Source: Leptotrichia sp. oral taxon 221 (GTDB taxonomy: Bacteria > Fusobacteriota > Fusobacteriia > Fusobacteriales > Leptotrichiaceae). From it: a stretch of DNA of 64,000 bases. The notes beneath the pieces were generated by a model, which saw nothing but the letters and a program-made list of their open reading frames with translations, did no database searches and was not told the origin of the DNA. Positions 17,504 to 26,407 of this stretch are shown in pieces. Within the stretch, counting starts at the first letter, position 1; each line of letters begins with the position of its first letter. Location of the stretch: the NCBI RefSeq assembly GCF_018128245.1, contig NZ_CP072378.1, positions 1,798,001 through 1,862,000 of the forward strand, given 5' to 3'. Made by a program: the position numbers and the translations under genes.

Positions 17504-17557
17504 ATTTTCTCCTTCTGTTTTACTTTTTCAAACTTTTCGCTATATCTCATTTTCTCA

Positions 17558-18244
17558 TTATAGATTTTTCAAATATTCCACTTCTTCTCGCGTCAATTCT
17601 CTATAATCTCCAACTTGTAAGTGTCCCAAAGTCAACTCACCAATTTTAACTCTCTTCAATGAATCCACATTATACCCCAATGTTTCAAACATTTTTCTTA
17701 TCTGTCTATTTCTTCCTTCAAAAATTGCGATTCTAATTTCTCTTTTTCCAAGCCTTTTCACTTTCGCAGGAGCCGTTCTTTTCCCTTCAATCACAACACC
17801 ATGTTGTAATGCTTCCAAATCCTTTTCCTCAAGCTCTCTATTAATTTTTGCAATATAGCTCTTATATAGTTTTTTTCTTGGATGCATAACATGATTGTAA
17901 ATTTCTCCATCATTACTAATAATGATCAAACCTTCTGTCATATAATCCAATCTACCATATGTAAACAAACGTTTTTTCGATTTTATATAATCAATCGCCA
18001 ATCTTCTTCCAAATTTATCCTCATTTGAACATAAAACCCTTTTTGGTTTATTTAAAATGTAATATTCAAATTTTGTATTTACTTTTATTCTTTCACCATC
18101 AACTCTTACCACATCTTCTGGCTTAATTTCCATCCCAATAATTGCTTCTTGTTTATTTACTGTTACTCTTCCTTCTTTTATCAATTCATCGGCTTTTCTT
18201 CTAGAGCAAACTCCAGATTCTGCTATAAATTTATTTAATCTCAT
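17558..18244 (-). CDS. RluB/RsuA-type pseudouridine synthase
   Basis: 228 residues. An N-terminal S4 RNA-binding domain (MRLNKFIAESGVCSRRKADE) precedes the pseudouridine synthase domain with the catalytic aspartate in GRLDYMTEGLIIISNDG, and GRNRQIRKMFETLGYNV near the C-terminus. It isomerises a uridine in rRNA, probably 23S as RluB does, but RsuA- or RluF-like targets cannot be separated by eye. It lies 24 bases after scpB, the common scpB-rluB order. Confidence 0.92.
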   Translation of the reverse strand: MRLNKFIAESGVCSRRKADELIKEGRVTVNKQEAIIGMEIKPEDVVRVDGERIKVNTKFEYYILNKPKRVLCSNEDKFGRRLAIDYIKSKKRLFTYGRLDYMTEGLIIISNDGEIYNHVMHPRKKLYKSYIAKINRELEEKDLEALQHGVVIEGKRTAPAKVKRLGKREIRIAIFEGRNRQIRKMFETLGYNVDSLKRVKIGELTLGHLQVGDYRELTREEVEYLKNL

Positions 18245-18268
18245 TTTTACCTCTATTTTCCTTTTTAT

Positions 18269-18853
18269 TTAAATTTCTTCCTCGTTTTCTTCTCTTTCTT
18301 CATCCTCTAGCATTTGTATCTCTCTAAATTGCTCGTAACCAGGCATCTCATCTTTTCCTTTTATTCCCAAATAACTATAAAAATCATCAGTCACTTGATA
18401 CAAATTTGGTGTACCAATTGTTTTTCTTTTCCCAGAAATATACACGAGATTTTTTTCCAAAAGATTTGCCATTGCCTTTTCGACATTAACACCTCTTATT
18501 TGTTCTATTTCTGTTCTTGTGATAGGCCCTTTATATGCAATAATTGCCAAAGTTTCCATTGTTGATTTCGTTAATTTTCTTATTCTCAATTCTGGATTAA
18601 AAAACTTTTTCACATCTTCTCCAAACATCGGATTTGACACCAACGAAATAATTCCATTTTCTATTCTCAAATTAATTCCCGTTTTTTTTCTATTTTCAGC
18701 TAAACTTTTTACTGCCTCTTCTATCTCAAATTTCTCCATTTTATAGAATTTTGCAAGATCATCAACCGTCAACAATTCCTTCGAAAGAAACAACAACGCT
18801 TCTATTTTTTCTTCAATATTTTCTATTTTAATTTTCTTTTCTATATTTCCCAT
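18269..18853 (-). CDS. scpB: Segregation and condensation protein B
   Basis: 194 residues with tandem winged-helix domains. Family signatures include IEALLFLSKELLTVDDLAK, LAIIAYKGPITRTEIEQIRGVN and the C-terminal GTPNLYQVTDDFYSYLGI. ScpB joins ScpA and SMC to compact and separate chromosomes. scpA, usually adjacent, is absent here; the upstream gene is mreB. A long acidic C-terminal tail ends the protein. A promoter-like TATAAT (18891-18896) and a GC-rich hairpin lie just upstream. Confidence 0.94.
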   Translation of the reverse strand: MGNIEKKIKIENIEEKIEALLFLSKELLTVDDLAKFYKMEKFEIEEAVKSLAENRKKTGINLRIENGIISLVSNPMFGEDVKKFFNPELRIRKLTKSTMETLAIIAYKGPITRTEIEQIRGVNVEKAMANLLEKNLVYISGKRKTIGTPNLYQVTDDFYSYLGIKGKDEMPGYEQFREIQMLEDEEREENEEEI

Positions 18854-18890
18854 TTTTCTCTTTTCTTTTTTGAAAATTTTTTAAGCTAAA

Positions 18891-18899
18891 ATTATAACA
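18891..18899 (-). promoter_or_regulatory. Extended -10 promoter for scpB-rluB operon
   Basis: On the minus strand TGTTATAAT forms an extended -10 box about 40 bases before the scpB start. No convincing -35 box is visible because the upstream bases belong to the mreB terminator hairpin (18903-18925). Confidence 0.5.
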
Positions 18900-18902
18900 A
18901 AG

Positions 18903-18925
18903 TGTGAGAGCAAAATGCTCTCACA
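18903..18925 (-). terminator. GC-rich hairpin after mreB
   Basis: TGTGAGAGC and GCTCTCACA form a perfect 9-bp stem with a 5-base loop, strikingly GC-rich for this genome, about 105 bases after the mreB stop. The uridine tract after it (CTTTGTT) is weak. It most likely ends mreB transcription, and the scpB promoter follows at once. Confidence 0.6.
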
Positions 18926-19031
18926 ATCAATTTGTATTTCATACTCTAAAAACTTTAGTTTAAATTAATAAACCATTATTAAAAATATCTAATTTCTTTT
19001 TACTAAATATTCTTATTGCAAATTCAATTTA

Positions 19032-20093
19032 TTAATATTCTGAATTTGGAGAAATTATAATATTTTTGTAATCAGGGAAATTTTCTAAAATTTTAGCAAT
19101 CCCATTTACAACCGCATGAATCGCATCGTCTCCCACAGTTACTTTCAATTTTAATTCCGCTTCAATTCTTTCTTTCAAGATTCTAATTCCAGCTCCTCCA
19201 CCAGATAAATAAATTCCTGTTTCATAAATATCCGCTGCAACTTCTGGCTCAATTTCTTCCATCGTAATTCTTATTTCATCAATTATTGAATTAATATGTT
19301 TCAAAATAGCTGCATCTATTTCAGATGCTACTATTTCAATACTTTTTGGCAATCCAACACCAATTTCTCTTCCTCTAATTTCAAATGAACGAGTGTCATC
19401 AAATTCACTAATTGTATTTATTTTCAATGTTTCTGCTGTTCTTTCTCCAATTAACAAACTATGATTATCTCTTACATAGTTGATAATATCTTCATTCAAA
19501 TGATCTCCTGCAATTTTTACAGATTTAGAAATAGCTGCTCCACCTGAAACGATAAACGCAATTTCAGTAGTTCCTCCACCTATATCAACAATCAAGTGTC
19601 CTTTTGGTTCAAATAAATCAATTCCAACTCCAATAGCTGCTGCAATTGGTTCTTCAATCAAATAAACTTCTTTAGCTCCAGCATCTTTTACTACTTCTAC
19701 CACAGCTCTTCTTTCTACTTGTGTAACTCCACTTGGAACGCAAATAATTACTCTCGAACTTTGAACTTTATCTTTTCTAATTTTTCTTAAAAATTCTTCT
19801 AACATTTTTTCAGTTACTTCATAATCTGAAATAACTCCATTTTTCAATGGTCTAATTATTTCTGTATGCTTAGCTGTTCTTCCAATAATTTCTTTTGCTT
19901 TTTCTCCAATATGTTCCACTTCATCTGTTTTTATATTTATAGCAACATATGTTGGTTCATCTATTAAAATTCCTTCCCCTTTAACATACACTACTGTATT
20001 TGCTGTCCCTAAATCAATCGCTATATCTCTTGTTGATCTTGAGCTATGCGTTGCTCCTCTCATGCTTCTTTTAAAAAAATCGAAAAATCCCAT
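19032..20093 (-). CDS. mreB: Rod shape-determining protein MreB
   Basis: 353 residues. Actin-fold nucleotide-binding motifs are clear: IAIDLGTANTVVYVKGEGI (phosphate 1), DIGGGTTEIAFI (phosphate 2) and the adenosine motif YLSGGGAGI. MreB filaments under the inner membrane position the elongation machinery. mreC/mreD do not follow. The N-terminus (MGFFDFFKRSMRG) carries an amphipathic, basic membrane-binding stretch, slightly longer than usual. Confidence 0.97.
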   Translation of the reverse strand: MGFFDFFKRSMRGATHSSRSTRDIAIDLGTANTVVYVKGEGILIDEPTYVAINIKTDEVEHIGEKAKEIIGRTAKHTEIIRPLKNGVISDYEVTEKMLEEFLRKIRKDKVQSSRVIICVPSGVTQVERRAVVEVVKDAGAKEVYLIEEPIAAAIGVGIDLFEPKGHLIVDIGGGTTEIAFIVSGGAAISKSVKIAGDHLNEDIINYVRDNHSLLIGERTAETLKINTISEFDDTRSFEIRGREIGVGLPKSIEIVASEIDAAILKHINSIIDEIRITMEEIEPEVAADIYETGIYLSGGGAGIRILKERIEAELKLKVTVGDDAIHAVVNGIAKILENFPDYKNIIISPNSEY

Positions 20094-20156
20094 AAAACTT
20101 TATCTCCTTAATATTTTGTTTTTTTATTTACAATTTAATTTAATAACTTTTTCATA

Positions 20157-22676
20157 CTAAACTCTTTCAAAATCATTCATCACAATTTGATTATTGTCAT
20201 CAATAATTCCATTTTCTTTTAGTTGTTCATAAATTTTTGACGCTCTTGGAAATCCTATACTTAACTTTCTTTGCAACAATGAAATTGATACTCTATTTTC
20301 TTGCCTTACAATATCAACTGCATTCTCAAAGAATGAATCCAACGTACTAAGCGTATTTTCATCTTGTTCAACTAAAATGTCATCTCTATACTGTACTTTC
20401 GAATTCATTTTCAACGTATTTGTTAAATCATTAACTTCTTCGTCTGAAATGAATGCTCCTTGTATTCTTTCTAATTTTGAAGATCCATTTGCTAACAATA
20501 GCATATCTCCTTTTCCTAACAGTTTTTCAGCTCCCATCACATCCAATATTGTTCTCGAATCTACTTGCGATCTCAATGCAAACGAAATTCTACTAGGTAA
20601 ATTAGCTTTTATCAATCCTGTTACAATATCTGTCGACGGTCTTTGAGTAGCAACAACTAGATGAATTCCTACAGCCCTTGCTTTTTGAGCTATTCTAACT
20701 ATCGATTCCTCTACGCCTCCAGAAACAGTCATCATCAAATCAGCCAACTCATCAATGACAATAACAATAAACGGCATCTTTTCTACAAAGTTTAATTTAT
20801 TATAACTTGTAATATTTCTTACACCATTCTCAACCAACAGTTTATATCTATTTTCCATCTCATTAACCGCCCATTTTAACGCCAATGCCGCTTGATGTGG
20901 GTCAATAATTACTGGAACTAATAAATGTGGTATTCCATTATATGGCATCAATTCTACCATCTTCGGATCAACCATAATAAATCTAACTTCTTTTTCTGAC
21001 TTTTTAGAAATTAATGTAGAGATTAATGTATTTATTGCTACTGATTTCCCTGAACCAGTTTGACCAGCAATTAACAAATGTGGTGTCTTAGCAATATCAA
21101 TTATTTTATCACGTCCAACCACATCTTTTCCTAAAATTACATTTAAATCTCCCTTTTCTAATTCTTTATTTTTTATTATATTAGAGAAATAAACTGGCTC
21201 TTTTATTTTATTCGGCGTTTCAATCCCAATCGTATTTTTTCCTGGAATTGGTGCTTCTATCCTAATACTTTCTGCCGCCAAATTCATAGCAATATCATCC
21301 GAAAGATTTGTAACCTTACTTACTTTTGTCCCTGTAGGTATTGTTATTTCGTACCTTGTTATTGTTGGTCCATATTCATAATTCACAACTTTCGCATCCA
21401 CTCCAAATTCCTTCAACACATTTTCCAAATGCGACACATTTTCCACGATACTTTTCTCAATTTTATCTTTCGTTTCATTATCCATCGGCTTTTCTTTAAA
21501 AATAGCACTAATTGCTTTTTTTACTAATTCATTATAGCCTCTACCATTTTCCAACTCTTGGTTAATCTTTTCTAACTTTTCATTAATTTTTTTCTGGTTT
21601 TCAATTGTATCTATATTCTCAAAAGCCTCTATTTTAGGAAATTCTGGCAATTCCTCTTCCACTGTTTTTTTATCTTTTTTATCTTTTTTATTCTTTTTAT
21701 CATCAACTACAATTTCCAATTTTGTTTTCTCATCTTTTTCATTTTCAACCGTAGCTTCTTTCTTATTAATTTCCTCAGTCTTTTCAACTTTTGAATTTTC
21801 TTTATTATCAGCTTTTACAGGTTCTTCTTTCAAAACCACTTTCTCTTCTGATAATTTTTTCTTCACATTGTCTTTAGGCAATACTCTTTTTTCAGAAGCC
21901 TCTTTCCATTCCTTCTCTTTTACCTTCATTTCTTCAGGTGTATAAACTTCCGTTTTTTGTAAGAATTTTTCCTTCGGCTTTTTCGACAATTCAAAACTCA
22001 ATTTTTCTTTTCTTGATTGTATAATTTTTTCTTTTAATTTTTCTTTTTGATATAATTTATAATTAGTTCTCTTTAATTTTTCTGTCTCTCTTTTTGCTTT
22101 TAACAATGCTTTTTTCTCTTTATACTCATCACTTTTATGATATTTCAAGATTCCTATGATTATTTCGTAACCTAATTCTATGTAATCCTTAAATACCAAA
22201 TAAATTGAGACTAACAACAAACAAGTCAGCAAAAATCCCATTGTCATTGAATACATAATTTTATACAATGGCATCGAAACTATCGCACCTAGAACTCCAC
22301 CACTTTTACCATTAAATCCTATTTCTAATAATTTCTGCCCTGCCACAGTAAAATTATCTCCAGCTAATGATCCTGTCAACGCCTTTTTTATAAGTAGCAA
22401 CGACCAGCTAAAAAACCATCCTATAAATCCAATAACCTTTATTCTTGTAAATTGAAAATCACCTCTATATGCGATAATTCCTCCAATGACTAGAATCGAA
22501 ACAGTAATAAACCACGCTAACTTACCAAAAAGTAAAGTTAACATTTTTAGAAAAAATATTAAAAGATTTTTATCAGAACTACCGTTACTTTGGATACTTG
22601 CCTTATTGGACAATAATACCAATAAAAATAGCCCTAAAAGAATCCAAAAAAATCCTTCTATCCTTTTTTTATTCAT
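20157..22676 (-). CDS. ftsK: DNA translocase FtsK/SpoIIIE
   Basis: 839 residues. About four membrane segments lie in residues 8-165. A long charged Lys/Glu linker follows (about 180-345), then the FtsK alpha-beta motor with Walker A GQTGSGKS (538-545), VIVIDELADLMM (Walker B) and a C-terminal gamma winged helix (about 775-835). It pumps chromosomal DNA through the closing septum and is directed by polar sequence motifs. Start ATG at 22676. Confidence 0.96.
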   Translation of the reverse strand: MNKKRIEGFFWILLGLFLLVLLSNKASIQSNGSSDKNLLIFFLKMLTLLFGKLAWFITVSILVIGGIIAYRGDFQFTRIKVIGFIGWFFSWSLLLIKKALTGSLAGDNFTVAGQKLLEIGFNGKSGGVLGAIVSMPLYKIMYSMTMGFLLTCLLLVSIYLVFKDYIELGYEIIIGILKYHKSDEYKEKKALLKAKRETEKLKRTNYKLYQKEKLKEKIIQSRKEKLSFELSKKPKEKFLQKTEVYTPEEMKVKEKEWKEASEKRVLPKDNVKKKLSEEKVVLKEEPVKADNKENSKVEKTEEINKKEATVENEKDEKTKLEIVVDDKKNKKDKKDKKTVEEELPEFPKIEAFENIDTIENQKKINEKLEKINQELENGRGYNELVKKAISAIFKEKPMDNETKDKIEKSIVENVSHLENVLKEFGVDAKVVNYEYGPTITRYEITIPTGTKVSKVTNLSDDIAMNLAAESIRIEAPIPGKNTIGIETPNKIKEPVYFSNIIKNKELEKGDLNVILGKDVVGRDKIIDIAKTPHLLIAGQTGSGKSVAINTLISTLISKKSEKEVRFIMVDPKMVELMPYNGIPHLLVPVIIDPHQAALALKWAVNEMENRYKLLVENGVRNITSYNKLNFVEKMPFIVIVIDELADLMMTVSGGVEESIVRIAQKARAVGIHLVVATQRPSTDIVTGLIKANLPSRISFALRSQVDSRTILDVMGAEKLLGKGDMLLLANGSSKLERIQGAFISDEEVNDLTNTLKMNSKVQYRDDILVEQDENTLSTLDSFFENAVDIVRQENRVSISLLQRKLSIGFPRASKIYEQLKENGIIDDNNQIVMNDFERV

Positions 22677-22823
22677 TCCTCATTCCTTCCTTATTTTAAA
22701 TTTGTGCATTAAAGTTTTTCGATAAATGTTAAAACTCACAACAGTTCCAATTATCAAAACATTTTCTGTATAATTAATTTTTTTCTTAAAAATACTATCT
22801 AAAAATATTCCCCTTGAATTTTA

Positions 22824-22851
22824 ATACTATAATTATTCTAGCACAATTCAA
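22824..22851 (-). promoter_or_regulatory. Likely ftsK promoter
   Basis: On the minus strand TTGAAT, 16 bases, TAGTAT, about 150 bases before ftsK. The remaining 22677-22975 gap between ftsK and the acetyltransferase gene is AT-rich and shows no gene. Confidence 0.4.
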
Positions 22852-22975
22852 AAATTTTTTTAAATAATATTTTTATATTATCTTCTCACTATTATACATT
22901 ATTTTTCTTATTTTGTCATTGGTTATAAGCAATTTTTAACAATTTTTTCTATAAATTTGCTATATTTTTAAATTT

Positions 22976-23557
22976 TTAATACTTATTCAAAATTTCTTTT
23001 ACTCTTTCTTGTTCTAACTCATCCATTCTTTTTACTGGTTTTGGCTCCAATCCATGCTCTAATATCGCCTTTTCAAACCACATAACATCTAACCATTTCC
23101 CAAACTTATATCCAGCCTTAGTAAAGACACCATTTTTCTTAAATCCTAAATAATTATGTAATTTCTCACTATTTTCATTTGGAAAAGTAACACATCCATA
23201 AACATTTATTACATTTTGCAATCTCAAAATATCAATTAAAATATTGTACATTTTCTTCCCAAAACCATTCCCAACATAATCCTTATCCGTATAAACTGAC
23301 AATTCAACATCCCATTGATAAGCAGCTCTCTCCCAAACTTTATGTGCATATGCATACGCCACAATTCTATCATCCACCAAACAAACAATATACGGATATT
23401 CCCCTTCAATATCCTCTATTCTCTTCTCGAATTCTTTTATCGTCGGCACATCATACTCAAATGTAATCGTCGTATTCTCAATATAATATCGATATATTTC
23501 TAATATTTCTTTCGCATCTTCCTTTGTCGCAAGCCTAAACAAAGCATTTTTTTTCAT
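22976..23557 (-). CDS. GNAT acetyltransferase (phosphinothricin acetyltransferase-like)
   Basis: 193 residues from the preferred start. The protein opens FRLATKEDAKEILEIYRYYI with the ENTTITFEYDVPT stretch seen in the Pat/YwnH group. The acetyl-CoA-binding motif A is KDYVGNGFGKKMYNILI. It transfers acetyl from acetyl-CoA to an amino group; the physiological target of these chromosomal proteins is mostly methionine derivatives or unknown. The start is ATG at 23557, nine bases after GGGAGG; a longer frame with a TTG at 23581 would place the ribosome site inside the coding region. Monocistronic, transcribed away from cbiK. Confidence 0.8.
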   Translation of the reverse strand: MKKNALFRLATKEDAKEILEIYRYYIENTTITFEYDVPTIKEFEKRIEDIEGEYPYIVCLVDDRIVAYAYAHKVWERAAYQWDVELSVYTDKDYVGNGFGKKMYNILIDILRLQNVINVYGCVTFPNENSEKLHNYLGFKKNGVFTKAGYKFGKWLDVMWFEKAILEHGLEPKPVKRMDELEQERVKEILNKY

Positions 23558-23596
23558 TTTCACAAACCTCCCTTTACTCAAAACTTTTATTCTCTA

Positions 23597-23605
23597 AGTA
23601 TATCA
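23597..23605 (-). promoter_or_regulatory. Extended -10 promoter of the GNAT gene
   Basis: TGATATACT on the minus strand, 40 bases before the start. No clear -35 box. Confidence 0.4.
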
Positions 23606-23677
23606 TAATTTTAGAAAAAATAAAAAATAAATTTTATTCCCAAAAAAATTTTCTATCTATTTTACTTTCAAAATTTA

Positions 23678-23686
23678 TGATATAAT
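23678..23686 (+). promoter_or_regulatory. Extended -10 promoter of cbiK
   Basis: TGATATAAT lies about 43 bases before the cbiK start, divergent from the GNAT promoter. Confidence 0.5.
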
Positions 23687-23728
23687 ACAATAAATTAATT
23701 AATTCATAATTTTAAGAAAGGATTAAAA

Positions 23729-24469
23729 ATGAAAAAAGGTATTTTAGTCACAAGTTTTGGTACTTCTCATTCTGACACAAGAAAAAAAACTATCGAAGTT
23801 ATCGAAAATCTAGTAATTGAAAAATATGGAAAAGAATGTTTTGAAAGAGCATTTACATCAAATATTATAAGAAAAATTATTCAAAAAAACGAAAATTTAA
23901 AAATTTACAATCAAAAAGAAGGTCTTGAAGCCTTAAAGCAAAGAGGATTTTCAGAAGTAATCACTATGTCTCTACACATTTTAGCTGGAATTGAATATTC
24001 AAAATTAGACGATACTTATGGAAAAATCACAGAGCCACTTTTAGCAACTGACTCTGATTATGAAAAAATCGTTCAAAATAATGAATTTAACGATTTAGAA
24101 AATAATGATGCAATAGTTTTTATGGGACACGGTTCTGATCATAAAGAAGATGTTATTTATAAAACTCTACAAGAAAAATATAATTCCTCTGGAAAAAATA
24201 ATATTTTCGTTGCTACTGTTGAAGGCAAAATCACTTTAAAAGATGTCTTAGAAAAATTGTCAAAAACGAATTTTAAAAATATTTTATTAAAACCTTTAAT
24301 GATTGTTGCTGGAGACCATGCCAAAAATGATATGGCATCTGACGAAGAAGATTCATGGAAATCCATTCTTAAAAAGAATGGCTACAATGTTACAGTTTCA
24401 TTAAAAGGAATGGGTGAATACGATTTCATTCAAAAAATATTTATGAAAAAACTAGAAAAAGTTTTATAA
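23729..24469 (+). CDS. cbiK: Sirohydrochlorin cobaltochelatase, CbiK-type
   Basis: 246 residues. The opening KKGILVTSFGTSHSDTRKKTI, the SLHILAGIEYSK block with the first metal-binding histidine and VFMGHGSDH with the second are the CbiK anaerobic chelatase pattern. CbiK inserts Co2+ into a porphyrin-like ring early in anaerobic cobalamin synthesis; some relatives insert Fe2+ or handle nickel. No signal peptide, so cytosolic. No other cobalamin gene is in the window, so the in vivo metal and product are open. AGAAAGGA precedes the ATG. Confidence 0.9.
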   Translation: MKKGILVTSFGTSHSDTRKKTIEVIENLVIEKYGKECFERAFTSNIIRKIIQKNENLKIYNQKEGLEALKQRGFSEVITMSLHILAGIEYSKLDDTYGKITEPLLATDSDYEKIVQNNEFNDLENNDAIVFMGHGSDHKEDVIYKTLQEKYNSSGKNNIFVATVEGKITLKDVLEKLSKTNFKNILLKPLMIVAGDHAKNDMASDEEDSWKSILKKNGYNVTVSLKGMGEYDFIQKIFMKKLEKVL

Positions 24470-24494
24470 ATTTTTAATTTTTATAAAATTTAGC

Positions 24495-24522
24495 TTGAAT
24501 ATTTGAATTTTTGTGATATAAT
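24495..24522 (+). promoter_or_regulatory. ssrA promoter
   Basis: TTGAAT, 16 bases, TATAAT with an upstream TG (extended -10), ending 17 bases before the mature tmRNA 5' end. Confidence 0.65.
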
Positions 24523-24539
24523 ATCAATACGATAAATGT

Positions 24540-24879
24540 GGGAATGTTTTGGTTTCGACAGGATAAAAAGCTTATTACTAGCAAGTAGACGGGAGTCTTT
24601 AAATCCAACTTTAAATTAATCGGAAACGATAATTACGCTTTAGCTGCCTAGTTACGCGGCTCGTCTCCATTTGAATTTGCCATTGTTGATTTGGAAGACG
24701 TCATTTTAAATGGCTTACTCTAGTGTATGATTATGTCATTTGAGGACAACTTATAATCTCGCTTTTAGACTTTTGTTCATTTAATATCTAAAAGTTAAAG
24801 CGTTAAATGAACTAAACTTGTAGAAGGTAGTAAGGACTTTCTATTTTGGACACGGGTTCGATTCCCGTCATTTCCACCA
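24540..24879 (+). ncRNA. ssrA: Transfer-messenger RNA (tmRNA)
   Basis: A complete one-piece tmRNA. The 5' GGGAATG pairs with 3' CATTTCC to form the acceptor stem; the T-arm GGTTCGATTCC and an encoded CCA end (24877-24879) are present. The 5' segment TTTGGTTTCGACAGG is the typical tmRNA D-like region. The tag reading frame resumes at GGA (24622) and reads GNDNYALAA, then TAG (24649-24651). With SmpB, encoded at 51159-51608, it rescues stalled ribosomes and tags their products for proteolysis. Confidence 0.97.
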
Positions 24880-24918
24880 AAAAAAATTCAAATTAATGTT
24901 ATAAATAAATTATTTACT

Positions 24919-24958
24919 AAAAGAGATTTTCTAAAAAGTGTTAGATTATCTCTTTTTT
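24919..24958 (+). terminator. Terminator after ssrA
   Basis: AAAAGAGAT and ATCTCTTTT pair, with an inner TCTAA/TTAGA stem, followed by a T run. It is 40 bases past the tmRNA end. Confidence 0.8.
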
Positions 24959-25044
24959 ATTTTTAAAATCATATTTTGAATTTTTCTCTAAAAAATTTTT
25001 CTAAATATTAAAAAAAATTAATCCTAGAAAAATCTAAAAAAAAT

Positions 25045-25053
25045 TGTTATAAT
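25045..25053 (+). promoter_or_regulatory. Extended -10 promoter of phnD
   Basis: TGTTATAAT about 90 bases before the start; the -35 region is poor. The leader of about 80 bases is AT-rich and shows no obvious riboswitch. Confidence 0.45.
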
Positions 25054-25142
25054 GTGCTAAAGAAATTAAAATTAATTATATCTTCTATAATTTATATTTT
25101 AATTTATCTTTTACAAATCTAAAATAATACTAGGAGGTATTT

Positions 25143-26138
25143 ATGAAAAAAGGAATTTTTAAAATTTTAATGGCTTTAGTAATTCTTATGCTTGCTATAA
25201 GTTGTGGTAAAAAGAATGACACAATTAACATAGTATTTTTGCCAAATGAATCGAATGATTCTCTAAAAGCTTCTCGTGAAGAATTTGCTAAAATCATTGA
25301 AAAAGCAACAGGTAAAAAGGCAAATATTGTTACAACGACTGACTACAATATTGCTATGGAAAACATTATTTCGGGGCAAGCTCAAATCGCTTATATTGGG
25401 GCCGAAGGTATTTTAAGTGCTGACAAAAAAACAAAAGATGTACAAGCAATTGTTACAAATGCTGGAAAAAGTGGTACAAATGCAGATGCTCTTTATTACA
25501 GTTTTATAGCTGTACCTAGTGATGCTGCTAACAATTACAAAGTTGGAAATACTTATGATTTGAAAAAATTAAAAGGTAAAAAAGTTTCTTTTGTAACAAA
25601 TAGTTCCACATCAGGATTTGTTGTTCCTGGAGAAGTTTTAGTTAAAGAATTTGGATTGAAAAATACTGATGAATTACTTCAAGAAGGAAAAGTATTCTCG
25701 AAAGTTATTTTCGGAAATTCACATCCTGGAACACAAGTAAATTTATTGAAAAAAGATGTAGATGTTGCTACATTTGCTATTCCTAAATCTTTTACAACTT
25801 ATGAATTAGTATCAGGGGAAGAAAATAAAACTGGGGCTACATACAAAGTTAAAGCTGGTGCACCTTCACCATTTGGAGAATACGTTGGAAAAAGTTTTAC
25901 AGTTATAAAATCTATTCCTGTACCTAATGGAGCAATCGTATTCAACGTAAAATCACTTAATAAAGATGACCAAGCAAAAATAAAAGCAGCTTTATTATCT
26001 AAAGAAACTTATGAAAACCCTGCAATTTTTAGTGCTAAAACAAGTAAAATTAGAGGAATGTTCTTAAAAGAAAGTGACAAAGTAGGATTTGTTGAAGTTA
26101 ACAATAAATGGTATGAAGATATAATGAAAGAAAAATAA
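25143..26138 (+). CDS. phnD: Phosphonate/phosphite-type ABC transporter substrate-binding lipoprotein
   Basis: 331 residues. A signal peptide ends in the lipobox LAISC (about 17-21), so the protein is lipid-anchored outside the inner membrane. The mature part follows the PhnD-like periplasmic fold: NIVFLPNESNDSLKASREEFAK, the SGQAQIAYIGAEG ligand loop and the GKKVSFVTNSSTSGFVVPGEVL hinge. Together with the ATPase and two permeases downstream it would import a phosphonate, phosphite or similar oxyanion; the ligand is not fixed by sequence. AGGAGG lies upstream. A terminator separates it from phnC. Confidence 0.85.
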   Translation: MKKGIFKILMALVILMLAISCGKKNDTINIVFLPNESNDSLKASREEFAKIIEKATGKKANIVTTTDYNIAMENIISGQAQIAYIGAEGILSADKKTKDVQAIVTNAGKSGTNADALYYSFIAVPSDAANNYKVGNTYDLKKLKGKKVSFVTNSSTSGFVVPGEVLVKEFGLKNTDELLQEGKVFSKVIFGNSHPGTQVNLLKKDVDVATFAIPKSFTTYELVSGEENKTGATYKVKAGAPSPFGEYVGKSFTVIKSIPVPNGAIVFNVKSLNKDDQAKIKAALLSKETYENPAIFSAKTSKIRGMFLKESDKVGFVEVNNKWYEDIMKEK

Positions 26139-26181
26139 TTTTTTGCTACTTTAATTTATTTTAAAAGAGTGGCTATTAAAC

Positions 26182-26230
26182 AAAGCTTTTATAATTTCTA
26201 AATGATATTATGAAAGCTTTTTTATTTTTT
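26182..26230 (+). terminator. Terminator between phnD and phnC
   Basis: AAAGCTTTTATAAT pairs with ATTATGAAAGCTTT (14 bp, one G-U) and is followed by a T-rich run. Readthrough would give less transporter than binding protein. A weak extended -10 (TGATAAAAT, 26256-26264) could instead start phnC transcription, leaving a leader of about 140 bases. Confidence 0.75.
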
Positions 26231-26407
26231 TAAACTATTATTTTTATAAAATATATGATAAAATTGTTTATGAAAATTTTCTAAAAAAAACTTTTCAGAA
26301 ATATCTTAATAAATAAAATTTTTCATAAATAATTAGTTCTATTTTACAATTTTTTATGAAACTAAATTCTTATTTTTATTGATAGATTCTGATAGAAAGG
26401 AAGAAAT

